Source of the DNA: Caballeronia humi
GTDB taxonomy: Bacteria > Pseudomonadota > Gammaproteobacteria > Burkholderiales > Burkholderiaceae
Assembly (NCBI RefSeq): GCF_001544475.1
Contig: NZ_FCNW02000006.1
Coordinates: 1-64,000, forward strand
DNA length: 64,000 nucleotides
Direction: 5' to 3'
Part shown: in pieces, positions 8,725 through 17,534 of the stretch
Layout of the letters: the number at the start of each line of letters is the position of its first letter
Position numbering within the stretch: the first letter of the stretch is position 1
Notes under the pieces: model-generated
Databases searched by the model: none
The model's input: the letters and a program-made list of their open reading frames with translations, nothing else
Told to the model about the DNA's origin: nothing
Position numbers and translations under genes: made by a program

Positions 8725-8920
8725 GCGCACAAAGAAGCCCGCAAACATGCGGGACGCAATGAGAGAAGAGGGCAATCAGTCAGCGCGCGCACGGTCAGGG
8801 AAAACGATGCTAGGCATGCTGTACCGCGCTACATAGATTGTCGCAGCAGTCGAATTGATAACTACTCGCAGCAGCGCACCGTCCGGGTGCGCGACAGCAT
8901 TTCGCGTTTGGAGACACGAC

Positions 8921-10093
8921 ATGAAAACCACAAAGCAATGGGTACGCACAGGCATCGCCCTGGCGATCGCGGGCAGCGCGCTCTGCGGCACGAGCGCCGC
9001 GTTCGCGCAGGTAAAGATCGGGGTCACATTGTCGGCGACAGGGCCGGCGGCATCGCTTGGGATTCCGGAGAAAAATACGATCGCGCTCTTGCCGAAGGAA
9101 ATCGGCGGGAAATCGGTCGAATACATCGTGCTCGATGACGGCTCCGACACGAGCCGCGCCGTGCAGAACACGCGCAAGCTGATCGACGAGGATCACGTCG
9201 ATGCGATCGTCGGCTCGACCGTCACGCCGAACTCGCTCGCCATGATCGATGCGGCTTCGTCGGCCAAGACGCCGATGATCTCGATGGCGGCATCGGCGGC
9301 GATCATCTCGCCGATGGACGCGAAGAAGGCGTGGGTCTTCAAGACGCCGCAGAACGACGCGCTGATGGCCGACGCCATCGCGAGCTACATGGAAAAGCGC
9401 GGCGTGAAGACGGTCGGTTTCATCGGCTTCGCGGATGCCTACGGCGACGGCTGGTACAACGTCTTCGACAAGGCAGCTACCGCTCACAAGCTGAAGATCG
9501 TGACGAACGAGCGTTACAACCGCACGGACACGTCCGTGACCGGCCAGGTGCTGAAGACGATGGGCGCGAACCCGGACGCGGTGCTGATCGCGGGCGCGGG
9601 CACGCCTTCGGCGCTGCCGGCGAAGGTGCTGAAGGAGCGCGGCTACAAGGGCAAGGTCTATCAGACGCATGGCGTGGCGAACAACGACTTCCTGCGCGTG
9701 TGCGGCAAGGATTGCGAAGGCGAGTTGCTGCCCGCGGGTCCGGTGCTCGTCACCGATCAGTTGCCGGAGAGCAATCCGGTGAAGAAGTCGTCGGCGGCGT
9801 ACAAGAACGCGTATGAGAAGGCGTACGGCGCGGGTTCGCTCTCGACGTTCGGCGGTCACGCATGGGACGCCGGACAGATGCTCCAGCGCGCGATTCCCGA
9901 GGCGCTGAAGAAGGGCCAGCCGGGCACGCCGGAGTTCCGCGAAGCGCTGCGCGCGGCGCTGGAGAACCTTAAGGACCTGCCGGTCGCGCACGGCATCATG
10001 AACATGACGCCGACGGATCACAACGGCTTCGACGACCGCGCCCGCGTGATGGTGCAGATCGTCGACGGCAAGTGGAAGCTGCTGAACGACTGA
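8921..10093 (+). CDS. Periplasmic branched-chain-amino-acid-type binding protein (tandem copy 2)
   Basis: A 390-residue paralogue of the preceding gene. The start at 8921 follows GGAGACACGAC and gives a signal peptide ending in FAQ near residue 31. The mature protein opens VKIGVTLSATGPAASLGIPE and keeps the same AWVFKTPQND, VCGKDCEG and FGGHAWDAG blocks as copy 1. An upstream in-frame ATG at 8855 lacks a ribosome site. The high and even similarity points to a local gene duplication. Differences cluster on the outer lobes, so the two may bind related ligands for one permease. Confidence 0.9.
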   Translation: MKTTKQWVRTGIALAIAGSALCGTSAAFAQVKIGVTLSATGPAASLGIPEKNTIALLPKEIGGKSVEYIVLDDGSDTSRAVQNTRKLIDEDHVDAIVGSTVTPNSLAMIDAASSAKTPMISMAASAAIISPMDAKKAWVFKTPQNDALMADAIASYMEKRGVKTVGFIGFADAYGDGWYNVFDKAATAHKLKIVTNERYNRTDTSVTGQVLKTMGANPDAVLIAGAGTPSALPAKVLKERGYKGKVYQTHGVANNDFLRVCGKDCEGELLPAGPVLVTDQLPESNPVKKSSAAYKNAYEKAYGAGSLSTFGGHAWDAGQMLQRAIPEALKKGQPGTPEFREALRAALENLKDLPVAHGIMNMTPTDHNGFDDRARVMVQIVDGKWKLLND

Positions 10094-10142
10094 CGCGTTT
10101 CTCGACGCGCGCTCGTCAAAGGGTGCGCTTCGATGTGCAAAG

Positions 10143-10173
10143 CGGCGCGCCGGGGGAATCAGCGCGCCGTTTT
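10143..10173 (+). terminator. Rho-independent terminator after binding-protein copy 2
   Basis: Perfect eight-base stem CGGCGCGC (10143-10150) with GCGCGCCG (10162-10169), an 11-base loop and TTTT. It would reduce read-through from the abundant binding-protein transcript into the permease genes. Confidence 0.75.
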
Positions 10174-10224
10174 ACCTTGTTTTGCCGGGCCGATTCTCCG
10201 TCCGGCTGATTTCGAAGAGGAAGT

Positions 10225-11280
10225 ATGGACTTATCGATTGCGGCGATTCTCGCGCAGGACGGGATCACCACGGGCGCCATCTACGCGTTGCTCGCGCTCG
10301 CGCTGGTGCTCGTGTTCTCCGTGACGCGCGTCATTTTCATTCCGCAGGGCGAGTTCGTGGCGTATGGCGCGCTCACGCTCGCCGCTTTGCAGACCCAGAG
10401 GTTTCCCGCGACGTGCTATCTGCTGATCGCGATGGGCGCCGGCTGCTTCGTCGCCGAACTGGTCGGCATCGTGCGGCATCCATCGCGATATCGACAAGTT
10501 GCGCGCACGCTGGTCGCGCTGGCCGGCAAGTATCTGCTGTTTCCGATCGCCGTGTACGCGCTGACTCAGAGCGTCTTCATGCAGACCCTGCCGATGTTTG
10601 CGCAGATCGCGCTGACGCTGCTGATCGTCGTGCCAATGGGTCCGTTCGTATATCGGCTGGCCTACGAGCCGATCGCCGAGGCAAGCACGCTCTTGCTGCT
10701 GATCGTCGCGGTCGCAGTGCACTTCGCGATGGTCGGCCTGGGCCTCGTGATGTTCGGCGCGGAAGGCTCGCGCACGACCGCGTTCTCCGACGCGACGTTC
10801 TCGCTCGGCGATGTCTCGATCTCGGGGCAGAGCTTGTGGGTCGTCGGCACGGCGGCCGTGCTGATCGTGGCTCTCTACGTCTACTTCGATCGCACGATTT
10901 CCGGCAAGGCGTTGCGCGCGACGTCGGTGAACCGACTGGGTGCGCGACTCGTCGGCATCGGCACGACGCAAGCGGGGCGCCTCGCGTTCACGCTTGCGGC
11001 GGGGCTCGGCGCGCTGTGCGGCGTCCTGGTCGCGCCGATCACGACGATCTATTACGACTCGGGCTTCCTGATCGGCCTGAAAGGCTTCGTAGGCGCGATC
11101 GTCGGCGGGCTGGTGAGTTATCCGCTGGCGGCGGCGGGGTCGCTGCTCGTCGGGCTGCTGGAGTCGTATTCGTCGTTCTGGGCAAGTGCTTACAAGGAGG
11201 TGATCGTTTTCACGCTGATCATTCCGGTGCTGCTGTGGCGGAGTCTCGCGAGCCCGCATTCGGATGAAGAAGAGGAGTGA
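10225..11280 (+). CDS. livH: HAAT-family ABC transporter permease, LivH type (long variant)
   Basis: A 351-residue inner-membrane permease. The LivH start DGITTGAIYALLALALVLVF is clear and the C-terminal loop GFVGAIVGGLVSYPLAAAGS is conserved. It is roughly 50-60 residues longer than a standard LivH (the one at 5157 has 294), the extra sequence lying after the second membrane segment (about residues 60-125) and itself hydrophobic. GAGGAAG precedes the ATG. The downstream gene starts five bases after the stop, so the three transporter genes form one operon. Confidence 0.88.
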   Translation: MDLSIAAILAQDGITTGAIYALLALALVLVFSVTRVIFIPQGEFVAYGALTLAALQTQRFPATCYLLIAMGAGCFVAELVGIVRHPSRYRQVARTLVALAGKYLLFPIAVYALTQSVFMQTLPMFAQIALTLLIVVPMGPFVYRLAYEPIAEASTLLLLIVAVAVHFAMVGLGLVMFGAEGSRTTAFSDATFSLGDVSISGQSLWVVGTAAVLIVALYVYFDRTISGKALRATSVNRLGARLVGIGTTQAGRLAFTLAAGLGALCGVLVAPITTIYYDSGFLIGLKGFVGAIVGGLVSYPLAAAGSLLVGLLESYSSFWASAYKEVIVFTLIIPVLLWRSLASPHSDEEEE

Positions 11281-11284
11281 AGCG

Positions 11285-13069
11285 ATGAAATTCCTGATCC
11301 AAAACAAATTTTTCTGGGTGTTCCTGCTGGTGGTCTTCGCGCTGCCGGTTCTGCCGCAGCCGATCCGCGTGCCGGAGTACTGGGTGACGCTGCTGAACTA
11401 CATCGGCTTGTATTCGATCGTCGCGATCGGTCTGGTGCTGTTGACAGGCATCGGCGGGATGACGAGCTTCGGGCAAGCGGCTTTCGTCGGCGTCGGGGCG
11501 TATACGACGGCCTATCTGACGACGCAGTTCGGCGTGTCGCCTTGGCTCGCGCTGATCGTCGGTATCGTGCTGACGGGGCTCGTGGCGCTGCTGCTCGGCA
11601 TGGTGACGATGCGGCTCTCGGGGCACTTCCTGCCGCTCGGAACGATCGCGTGGGGGCTATCGCTGTTCTTTCTGTTCGGCAACCTCGAAATGCTCGGGAA
11701 GTACGACGGGATCAACGGGATCCCGGTGCTGAACCTGTTCGGCTGGCACCTGGAATCGGGGCGCAGCATTTACTACCTGATTTGGGTCGTCGTCTTGTTG
11801 GCGGTCGTGTCTGTTCAGAATTTGCTTAATAGCCGGCCTGGGCGTGCCATTCGCGCGCTGCGCGGCGGCGGCACGATGGCCGAGGCGATGGGCGTCAATA
11901 CCGCGTGGATGCGCGTCGTGATCTTCGTTTATGCAGCGGTGCTCGCCGCGATTTCTGGATTTCTCTATGCGCATTTGCAGCGCGCCGTGAATCCGACACC
12001 GTTCGGGCTGAATCACGGCATCGAGTTTCTGTTCATGGCGGTGGTCGGCGGGGTGTCGCACGTCTGGGGCGCGGTTCTCGGCGCGACGATTCTCACCGTC
12101 TTGCAGGATTATCTGCAGACGCTGCTGCCGAAGTTGCTCGGAGCGAATGGCAACTTCGAGATCATCGTGTTCGGCGTTTTGATGGTTTTGCTGCTCCAGT
12201 ATGCGCGTCAGGGCGTGTGGCCGTTCGTCTCGCGGATCTTTCCGGCCGGGCCGCGTGCCCACGTGCCGGATCGCGCCGAGTCTTTGCCGCAGCGCAGCAA
12301 GCCAGCGACGGGCGAGCGTCTGTTGATCGTGGACAAGGCGCGCAAGGAGTTCGGCGGGCTCGTCGCGGTCAACGACGTCAGCTTCGAGGTGAGAGCGGGC
12401 GAGATCATCGGCTTGATCGGGCCGAACGGGGCTGGCAAGTCAACGACGTTCAATCTCGTGACTGGCGTCCTGCAAGCGACCAGTGGCTCCATCACCTTCC
12501 ACGGCGAGCGAATCGATGCGCTGACATCACGTGAAATCGTGAAGCGCGGCATTGGGCGGACGTTTCAGCACGTCAAGCTGCTGCCGGGCATGACGGTGCT
12601 GGAGAACGTGGCGATCGGCGCGCATCTTCGCGGCAATTCGGGCGTGTGGCGGAGCATCGCGAAGCTGAACGCGGCTGAAGAGGCGCGGTTGATGTCCGAG
12701 GCGGCGCGTCAGATTACGCGCGTCGGGCTAGAAAAGCATCTCTACGACGAAGCAGGAAGCCTCGCGCTAGGACAACAGCGGATTCTCGAGATTGCGCGTG
12801 CGCTGTGCTGCGATCCGACGCTGTTGCTGCTCGATGAGCCGGCGGCGGGACTGCGGTACCAGGAGAAGCTGCAACTCGCTGATTTGCTGCGGAAGCTGAA
12901 GGCCGAAGGGATGAGCGTTCTTCTGGTCGAACACGATATGGATTTCGTGATGAATCTCACCGATCGGCTGGTAGTCATGGAGTTTGGGACGCGGATCGCG
13001 GAAGGGTTGCCGGAAGAGGTGCAAAAGGATCCGGCGGTTCTCGAAGCGTACTTGGGTGGGGTGGAGTGA
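11285..13069 (+). CDS. LivM permease fused to LivG ATPase
   Basis: One 594-residue polypeptide joins two transporter subunits. Residues 1 to about 310 are a LivM-type permease (YIGLYSIVAIGLVLLTGIGG, TSFGQAAFVG, GGVSHVWGAVLGATILTVLQ). A basic, Pro-rich linker follows. Residues of about 345-594 are a LivG-type ATPase with Walker A GPNGAGKST near 379-387, signature LALGQQRILEIARAL, Walker B LLLLDEPAAG and H-loop LVEHDMDF. The start at 11285 sits behind GAGGAGTGA; an in-frame ATG at 11264 overlaps the previous gene. There is no stop or frameshift between the halves. Such fusions are known in Burkholderiaceae importers. Confidence 0.92.
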   Translation: MKFLIQNKFFWVFLLVVFALPVLPQPIRVPEYWVTLLNYIGLYSIVAIGLVLLTGIGGMTSFGQAAFVGVGAYTTAYLTTQFGVSPWLALIVGIVLTGLVALLLGMVTMRLSGHFLPLGTIAWGLSLFFLFGNLEMLGKYDGINGIPVLNLFGWHLESGRSIYYLIWVVVLLAVVSVQNLLNSRPGRAIRALRGGGTMAEAMGVNTAWMRVVIFVYAAVLAAISGFLYAHLQRAVNPTPFGLNHGIEFLFMAVVGGVSHVWGAVLGATILTVLQDYLQTLLPKLLGANGNFEIIVFGVLMVLLLQYARQGVWPFVSRIFPAGPRAHVPDRAESLPQRSKPATGERLLIVDKARKEFGGLVAVNDVSFEVRAGEIIGLIGPNGAGKSTTFNLVTGVLQATSGSITFHGERIDALTSREIVKRGIGRTFQHVKLLPGMTVLENVAIGAHLRGNSGVWRSIAKLNAAEEARLMSEAARQITRVGLEKHLYDEAGSLALGQQRILEIARALCCDPTLLLLDEPAAGLRYQEKLQLADLLRKLKAEGMSVLLVEHDMDFVMNLTDRLVVMEFGTRIAEGLPEEVQKDPAVLEAYLGGVE

Positions 13070-13070
13070 A

Positions 13071-13835
13071 ATGAATCAACTAGTTAACGCAGTCGATCCG
13101 ATTCTCCAGGTTAGCGAGTTGTCCGTGCGATACGGGAAGGTCGAGGCACTGCACGGCGGCAAGCTGACGGTCGGTGCAGGGCAGATAGTCTCAGTCATTG
13201 GACCGAACGGGGCGGGGAAGTCCACTCTGTTGAACGCGATCATGGGCGCGCTGCCGTCGACCGGGTTCGCCAAAGGCGCTGTGCGCTATCTAGGAGACGA
13301 TATTTCTTCATTAGCGATCGAGAAGCGTGTTTCACGTGGCATGTGTCTTGTGCCTGAAAAACGTGAGTTGTTCGCCAGCATGACGGTTGAGGACAACCTG
13401 GTGCTGGGCGCTTACCGGCGCAAGCGTGCCGGAGAGCGAAACTATCTCGATCAACTGCCGCACGTCTTTGAATTATTCCCGCGGCTGAAAGAGCGTAGGA
13501 AGCAGGCGGCGGGCACGTTGTCGGGAGGAGAGCGCCAGATGCTGGCCGTCGGGCGCGCTTTGATGGGCAAGCCGCAGTTGTTGATGCTTGATGAGCCGAG
13601 CCTTGGCTTGGCGCCGCTGATCGTGAAGGAGATCTTCCATATCATTAGTGCGCTGCGGGAGACTGGCGTTGCGACGCTGTTGATCGAGCAGAATGCGCGC
13701 GCGGCGCTACAGATCTCTGACTATGGTTACGTCCTGGAAACGGGCGAATTCGTGCTGGAAGGGGCGGCGGGCGAATTGGCGCACAATCCGCGGGTGATTG
13801 AAACGTATCTTGGGTTGGCGAAGAAAGTCGCTTAA
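13071..13835 (+). CDS. livF: HAAT-family ABC transporter ATPase, LivF type
   Basis: A 254-residue second ATPase for the fused transporter, starting one base after the previous stop behind GGTGGAGTGA. It has Walker A GPNGAGKST with the Lys retained, signature LSGGERQMLAVGRAL, Walker B LMLDEPSLGLAP and H-loop LIEQNARA. An in-frame ATG at 12984 overlaps the fusion gene heavily and is not used. The operon ends here, with the parS-containing terminator 23 bases downstream. A degenerate parS-like string lies inside the gene at 13328-13343. Confidence 0.92.
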   Translation: MNQLVNAVDPILQVSELSVRYGKVEALHGGKLTVGAGQIVSVIGPNGAGKSTLLNAIMGALPSTGFAKGAVRYLGDDISSLAIEKRVSRGMCLVPEKRELFASMTVEDNLVLGAYRRKRAGERNYLDQLPHVFELFPRLKERRKQAAGTLSGGERQMLAVGRALMGKPQLLMLDEPSLGLAPLIVKEIFHIISALRETGVATLLIEQNARAALQISDYGYVLETGEFVLEGAAGELAHNPRVIETYLGLAKKVA

Positions 13836-13857
13836 TTTGCTTCGAAGCAGGTTTCTG

Positions 13858-13892
13858 AACGGCGTGTTTCACGTGAAACACGCCGTTTTTTT
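13858..13892 (+). terminator. Rho-independent terminator that contains a parS site
   Basis: A perfect 30-base palindrome (13858-13887) running outward from CACGTG, with arms AACGGCGTGTTTCAC and its complement, is followed by a run of seven T (13886-13892). It lies just after the livF stop and reads as an intrinsic terminator, though the continuous palindrome leaves a very small loop. The central 16 bases are a perfect parS. Confidence 0.75.
13865..13880. other. parS: parS centromere site 1
   Basis: TGTTTCACGTGAAACA matches the universal chromosomal parS consensus (TGTTNCACGTGAAACA) at every position. It would be bound by ParB encoded at 17535-18431, 3.7 kb away. Binding and spreading from here organises the origin region with ParA. 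Confidence 0.93.
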
Positions 13893-13934
13893 ATCGTTAG
13901 CCGTTCGGCCGAATCGGGTCGAAAGGTAAAGCTA

Positions 13935-13940
13935 TATAAT
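13935..13940 (+). promoter_or_regulatory. Candidate -10 element for mnmG
   Basis: A consensus TATAAT lies 50 bases before the mnmG start, between the parS/terminator and the gene. No good -35 lies 16-18 bases upstream, so an activator or a weak -35 would be needed. Confidence 0.4.
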
Positions 13941-13989
13941 TCTGCGATATCTCTCTCAAGGCTCGCGTCGCTCGCACGCGAAATTTCCG

Positions 13990-15951
13990 ATGCTTTTTCC
14001 GACAGAATTTGATGTGATCGTCGTTGGCGGCGGTCACGCTGGCACTGAAGCGGCGCTGGCCTCGGCTCGCATGGGCTCCAAGACGCTGCTGCTGACCCAC
14101 AATATCGAGACGCTCGGTCAAATGAGCTGCAATCCGTCGATCGGCGGGATTGGCAAAGGCCATTTGGTCAAAGAGGTGGATGCGTTGGGCGGCGCGATGG
14201 CGGCTGCGACCGATGAGTCGGGGATCCAGTTCCGAATACTGAATTCGTCGAAGGGGCCAGCGGTGCGGGCTACGCGCGCGCAGGCGGATCGCTTGTTGTA
14301 CAAGCAAGCCATTCGGCATCGGCTCGAAAATCAGCCGAATTTGTGGCTGTTCCAGCAAGCGGTCGACGATCTGATGGTTGAAGGCGACCGAGTGGTGGGC
14401 GCCGTGACGCAGGTAGGCGTGCGGTTTCGGGCGCGCGCAGTCGTGCTGACCGCAGGGACGTTCCTCGACGGGAAAATTCACGTCGGACTGAACAATTACA
14501 CCGGCGGACGAGCGGGAGACCCCGCCGCAGTGTCGCTTTCTGCGCGGCTCAAAGAACTGAAGCTGCCGCAGGGACGTTTGAAGACGGGTACTCCCCCGCG
14601 CATCGACGGCCGGACGATAGATTATTCGAAGCTCGAAGAGCAGCCAGGCGACTTCGATCCGATTCCGGTGTTCTCTTTCTTGGGTCGCGTCGAGCAGCAT
14701 CCCCGTCAAATGCCGTGCTGGGTGACACATACGAACACCCGAACGCACGACATCATCCGCTCCGGGCTCGATCGGTCGCCGATGTACACAGGCGTGATCG
14801 AGGGAGTTGGACCGCGATACTGCCCGTCTATCGAGGACAAGATTCACCGTTTCGCCTCTAAAGACGCCCATCAGATCTTTCTGGAGCCAGAAGGGCTTAC
14901 TACAAACGAGTTCTATCCCAACGGAATCTCGACCAGCCTGCCGTTCGACGTACAACTTGAATTGGTGCGCTCAATGGTCGGCCTTGAGCATGCGCATATC
15001 CTGCGGCCAGGCTATGCAATCGAATACGACTACTTCGACCCGCGGGCATTGAAGGCGTCGCTGGAAACGAAGGCGATTGGCGGTCTTTTCTTTGCAGGGC
15101 AGATTAACGGCACCACGGGATACGAAGAAGCTGCCGCGCAGGGCTTGCTGGCGGGCATCAACGCCGGATTACAAGCTCAAGGCAAAGAAGCGTGGACTCC
15201 ACGCCGCGATGAGGCCTACCTCGGCGTTCTTGTGGACGATTTGGTGACCCGTGGCGTCTCCGAGCCGTATCGAATGTTCACCAGCCGCGCAGAGTATCGC
15301 CTTTCTCTCCGCGAAGACAATGCCGATATGCGTCTGACCGAAATCGGCCGAGAACTAGGCTTAGTCGATGACATTCGTTGGGATGCTTTCAGCCGGAAGC
15401 GCGACGCTGTTTCACGTGAAACAGAACGCCTCCGCACGACTTGGGTCAATCCGAAAACCCTACCCGCCGCCGATGCAGCGGCATTACTTGGCAAGCCGAT
15501 CGATCATGAATACAGCCTTGCTGATTTGCTGCGCCGTCCAGGAGTTTCGTATGAGGGAATCTGTGCGCTGCGGGAGGGCGCATGTGGACCTGAAGCTCCA
15601 CTCGCCGACGATCCTGTTTTGCTCGCGCAGATCAAGGAGCAGATTGAAATCGGTGTGAAGTACCAAGGCTATATCGATCGGCAGGCCGGTGAGATTGAGC
15701 GGAACGGGTCGCAGGAGAACACGCGCTTGCCGGAAGCAATCGACTACGCCGAGGTGAGAGGGCTGTCGTTCGAAGCGCGCCAGAAGCTCACACAGCACCG
15801 CCCTGAGACGATCGGGCAAGCTTCGCGTATTTCAGGCATCACACCTGCCGCGATCTCCTTGTTGATGGTGCACCTGAAGCGCGGCCTCGGCCGTCGCGCC
15901 ACGACCGCCAATGACGACACCGGCAGCGGCAACGCGCCGGCGATCCAGTGA
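13990..15951 (+). CDS. mnmG: tRNA uridine-5-carboxymethylaminomethyl(34) synthase subunit MnmG (GidA)
   Basis: A 653-residue FAD protein that works with MnmE to modify U34 in the wobble position of several tRNAs. Evidence is the FAD fold [19 protein letters not shown] near residues 12-30, the family block [20 protein letters not shown] and the later [17 protein letters not shown]. Length is normal. It stands directly after parS and upstream of rsmG, parA and parB, the conserved origin-proximal order. A second perfect parS lies inside the gene at 15408-15423. Confidence 0.97.
   Translation: MLFPTEFDVIVVGGGHAGTEAALASARMGSKTLLLTHNIETLGQMSCNPSIGGIGKGHLVKEVDALGGAMAAATDESGIQFRILNSSKGPAVRATRAQADRLLYKQAIRHRLENQPNLWLFQQAVDDLMVEGDRVVGAVTQVGVRFRARAVVLTAGTFLDGKIHVGLNNYTGGRAGDPAAVSLSARLKELKLPQGRLKTGTPPRIDGRTIDYSKLEEQPGDFDPIPVFSFLGRVEQHPRQMPCWVTHTNTRTHDIIRSGLDRSPMYTGVIEGVGPRYCPSIEDKIHRFASKDAHQIFLEPEGLTTNEFYPNGISTSLPFDVQLELVRSMVGLEHAHILRPGYAIEYDYFDPRALKASLETKAIGGLFFAGQINGTTGYEEAAAQGLLAGINAGLQAQGKEAWTPRRDEAYLGVLVDDLVTRGVSEPYRMFTSRAEYRLSLREDNADMRLTEIGRELGLVDDIRWDAFSRKRDAVSRETERLRTTWVNPKTLPAADAAALLGKPIDHEYSLADLLRRPGVSYEGICALREGACGPEAPLADDPVLLAQIKEQIEIGVKYQGYIDRQAGEIERNGSQENTRLPEAIDYAEVRGLSFEARQKLTQHRPETIGQASRISGITPAAISLLMVHLKRGLGRRATTANDDTGSGNAPAIQ
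15408..15423. other. parS: parS centromere site 2, inside mnmG
   Basis: A second exact TGTTTCACGTGAAACA, extended by one base pair on each side into an 18-base palindrome, sits within the mnmG coding sequence, where it encodes VSRET. The two sites are 1.5 kb apart. A palindromic 16-mer surviving in a coding frame implies selection for ParB binding. Confidence 0.92.
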
Positions 15952-16631
15952 CCGGCGCTTCAGCCGGCGCGCCCGGCCTGGATGATCTCGCTTCATTGCT
16001 ACGCGATGGCGCCGCTGAACTGGGTCTGACGCTGTCCGATGCCACGCGCTCAAAACTGCTCGACTACGTGGCGTTGCTCGGCAAGTGGAACGCCGTCTAC
16101 AACCTGACGGCGATCCGCGACCCGCGCCAGATGCTGATCCAGCACATCCTTGATTCCCTTGCGATCATCCCTGCGCTTGCGAGGCGCGGCGCATCGTCGG
16201 CGCTCGACGTCGGCTCGGGTGGCGGCTTGCCCGGCATCGTCATGGCGATCGTACTGCCGGACTGGCAGGTCACGCTGAACGATATCGTTCACAAGAAGAC
16301 GGCCTTCCAGTCGCAGGCGAAGGTGCAGCTTGGCCTGACGAATCTCTCGGTAGTGACGGGGCGTGTAGAAAATCTGAAGCCGGGCGTCGAAGTGCCGGCA
16401 AAATTCGATGTGATTGTGTCGCGCGCGTTCGCAGAGCTCTCCGATTTCGTTACACTTGCGCGTCATCTGGTCGCCGACAACGGACGCATCTTCGCGATGA
16501 AAGGCGTGCGCCCGGACGGCGAAATCGCGCGCCTTCCAGCGGGCGCGTCGGTGCAGGGCATCGAGCGGCTGACCGTGCCGATGCTCGATGCCGAGCGCCA
16601 CCTGATCGAAATTGCCGTGACGCCGGATTAA
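15948..16631 (+). CDS. rsmG: 16S rRNA (guanine(527)-N7)-methyltransferase RsmG (GidB)
   Basis: A 227-residue S-adenosylmethionine-dependent methyltransferase for G527 of 16S rRNA. The SAM-binding motif [15 protein letters not shown] lies in the middle, preceded by the family block [13 protein letters not shown]. It starts with GTG overlapping the mnmG stop as GTGA, so it is translationally coupled to mnmG. Loss of this enzyme is known to give low-level streptomycin resistance in other bacteria. Confidence 0.95.
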   Translation: MTGASAGAPGLDDLASLLRDGAAELGLTLSDATRSKLLDYVALLGKWNAVYNLTAIRDPRQMLIQHILDSLAIIPALARRGASSALDVGSGGGLPGIVMAIVLPDWQVTLNDIVHKKTAFQSQAKVQLGLTNLSVVTGRVENLKPGVEVPAKFDVIVSRAFAELSDFVTLARHLVADNGRIFAMKGVRPDGEIARLPAGASVQGIERLTVPMLDAERHLIEIAVTPD

Positions 16632-16718
16632 ATAAACGCCGCAAGCGTATTGAAGCATTTCACGCACGCCTGAACCACCGCTGATCTTCTGGCAGCGAAG
16701 AAACGAGGACATTAAACG

Positions 16719-17489
16719 ATGGCAAAAATCTTCTGCGTCGCGAATCAGAAGGGCGGCGTTGGAAAGACGACGACGGCAGTCAACCTCGCAGCGAGCCTTG
16801 CGGCGCTCGACCAGCGGGTTCTGCTGATCGATTTGGATCCGCAGGGCAACGCCACGATGGGCAGCGGTATCGACAAGGCGGCCTGCGAGAACACGGTGTA
16901 CGAGGTGCTGGTGGACGGCGTCACGCTGCGCGACGCGCGCAAGCGTCCCGAAGCCGTGAACTACGATGTGCTGCCGGCGAATCGCGAGCTGGCCGGCGCC
17001 GAAGTCGAACTGGTCACCATTGCGAATCGCGAGCACGTGCTGCGTGGTGCAATCGCTGAAGTCGTTGAAGATTACGACTTCGTGCTGATCGATTGCCCGC
17101 CGGCTTTGTCGCTTCTGACCCTCAATGGCCTCTGCGCCGCGCACGGCGTCGTGATCCCGATGCAATGCGAGTATTTCGCGCTTGAGGGTCTGTCGGATCT
17201 TGTCAATACCATCAAGCAGGTCCACGCCAACCTCAATCGCGACTTGAAGGTGATTGGCCTGTTACGCGTGATGTTCGATCCGCGGATCACCTTGCAGCAG
17301 CAGGTTTCCGACCAGTTGAAAGAACATTTCGGCGACAAATTGTTCGACGTGGTCATCCCGCGCAACGTGCGCCTTGCCGAAGCGCCGAGTTACGGATTGC
17401 CTGGAGTGGTGTTCGACAAGTCGTCGCGTGGCGCGCAGGCGTATATCCAGTTCGGCACGGAAATGATGGAGCGCGTGCGCGCGCTGTAA
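16719..17489 (+). CDS. parA: Chromosome-partitioning ATPase ParA
   Basis: A 256-residue ParA/MinD-type ATPase with the deviant Walker A KGGVGKTTTAVNLA (Lys11 and Lys16), Walker A' LLIDLDPQGNAT and Walker B FVLIDCPPALS. It drives segregation of ParB-parS complexes. There is no N-terminal helix-turn-helix, as expected for the short chromosomal ParA (Soj) type. An ACGAGGAC ribosome site precedes the ATG. parB follows 45 bases downstream, and two parS sites lie within 3 kb. Confidence 0.97.
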   Translation: MAKIFCVANQKGGVGKTTTAVNLAASLAALDQRVLLIDLDPQGNATMGSGIDKAACENTVYEVLVDGVTLRDARKRPEAVNYDVLPANRELAGAEVELVTIANREHVLRGAIAEVVEDYDFVLIDCPPALSLLTLNGLCAAHGVVIPMQCEYFALEGLSDLVNTIKQVHANLNRDLKVIGLLRVMFDPRITLQQQVSDQLKEHFGDKLFDVVIPRNVRLAEAPSYGLPGVVFDKSSRGAQAYIQFGTEMMERVRAL

Positions 17490-17534
17490 CCCAACCCAAT
17501 CGACGCGGCTCAAGCGGCTGCCGGAGGAACCAAG

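Noticed and set aside
13328-13343. parS-like string TGTTTCACGTGGCATG in livF
   Set aside because: Only 12 of 16 positions match and the right half is broken; unlikely to load ParB on its own.
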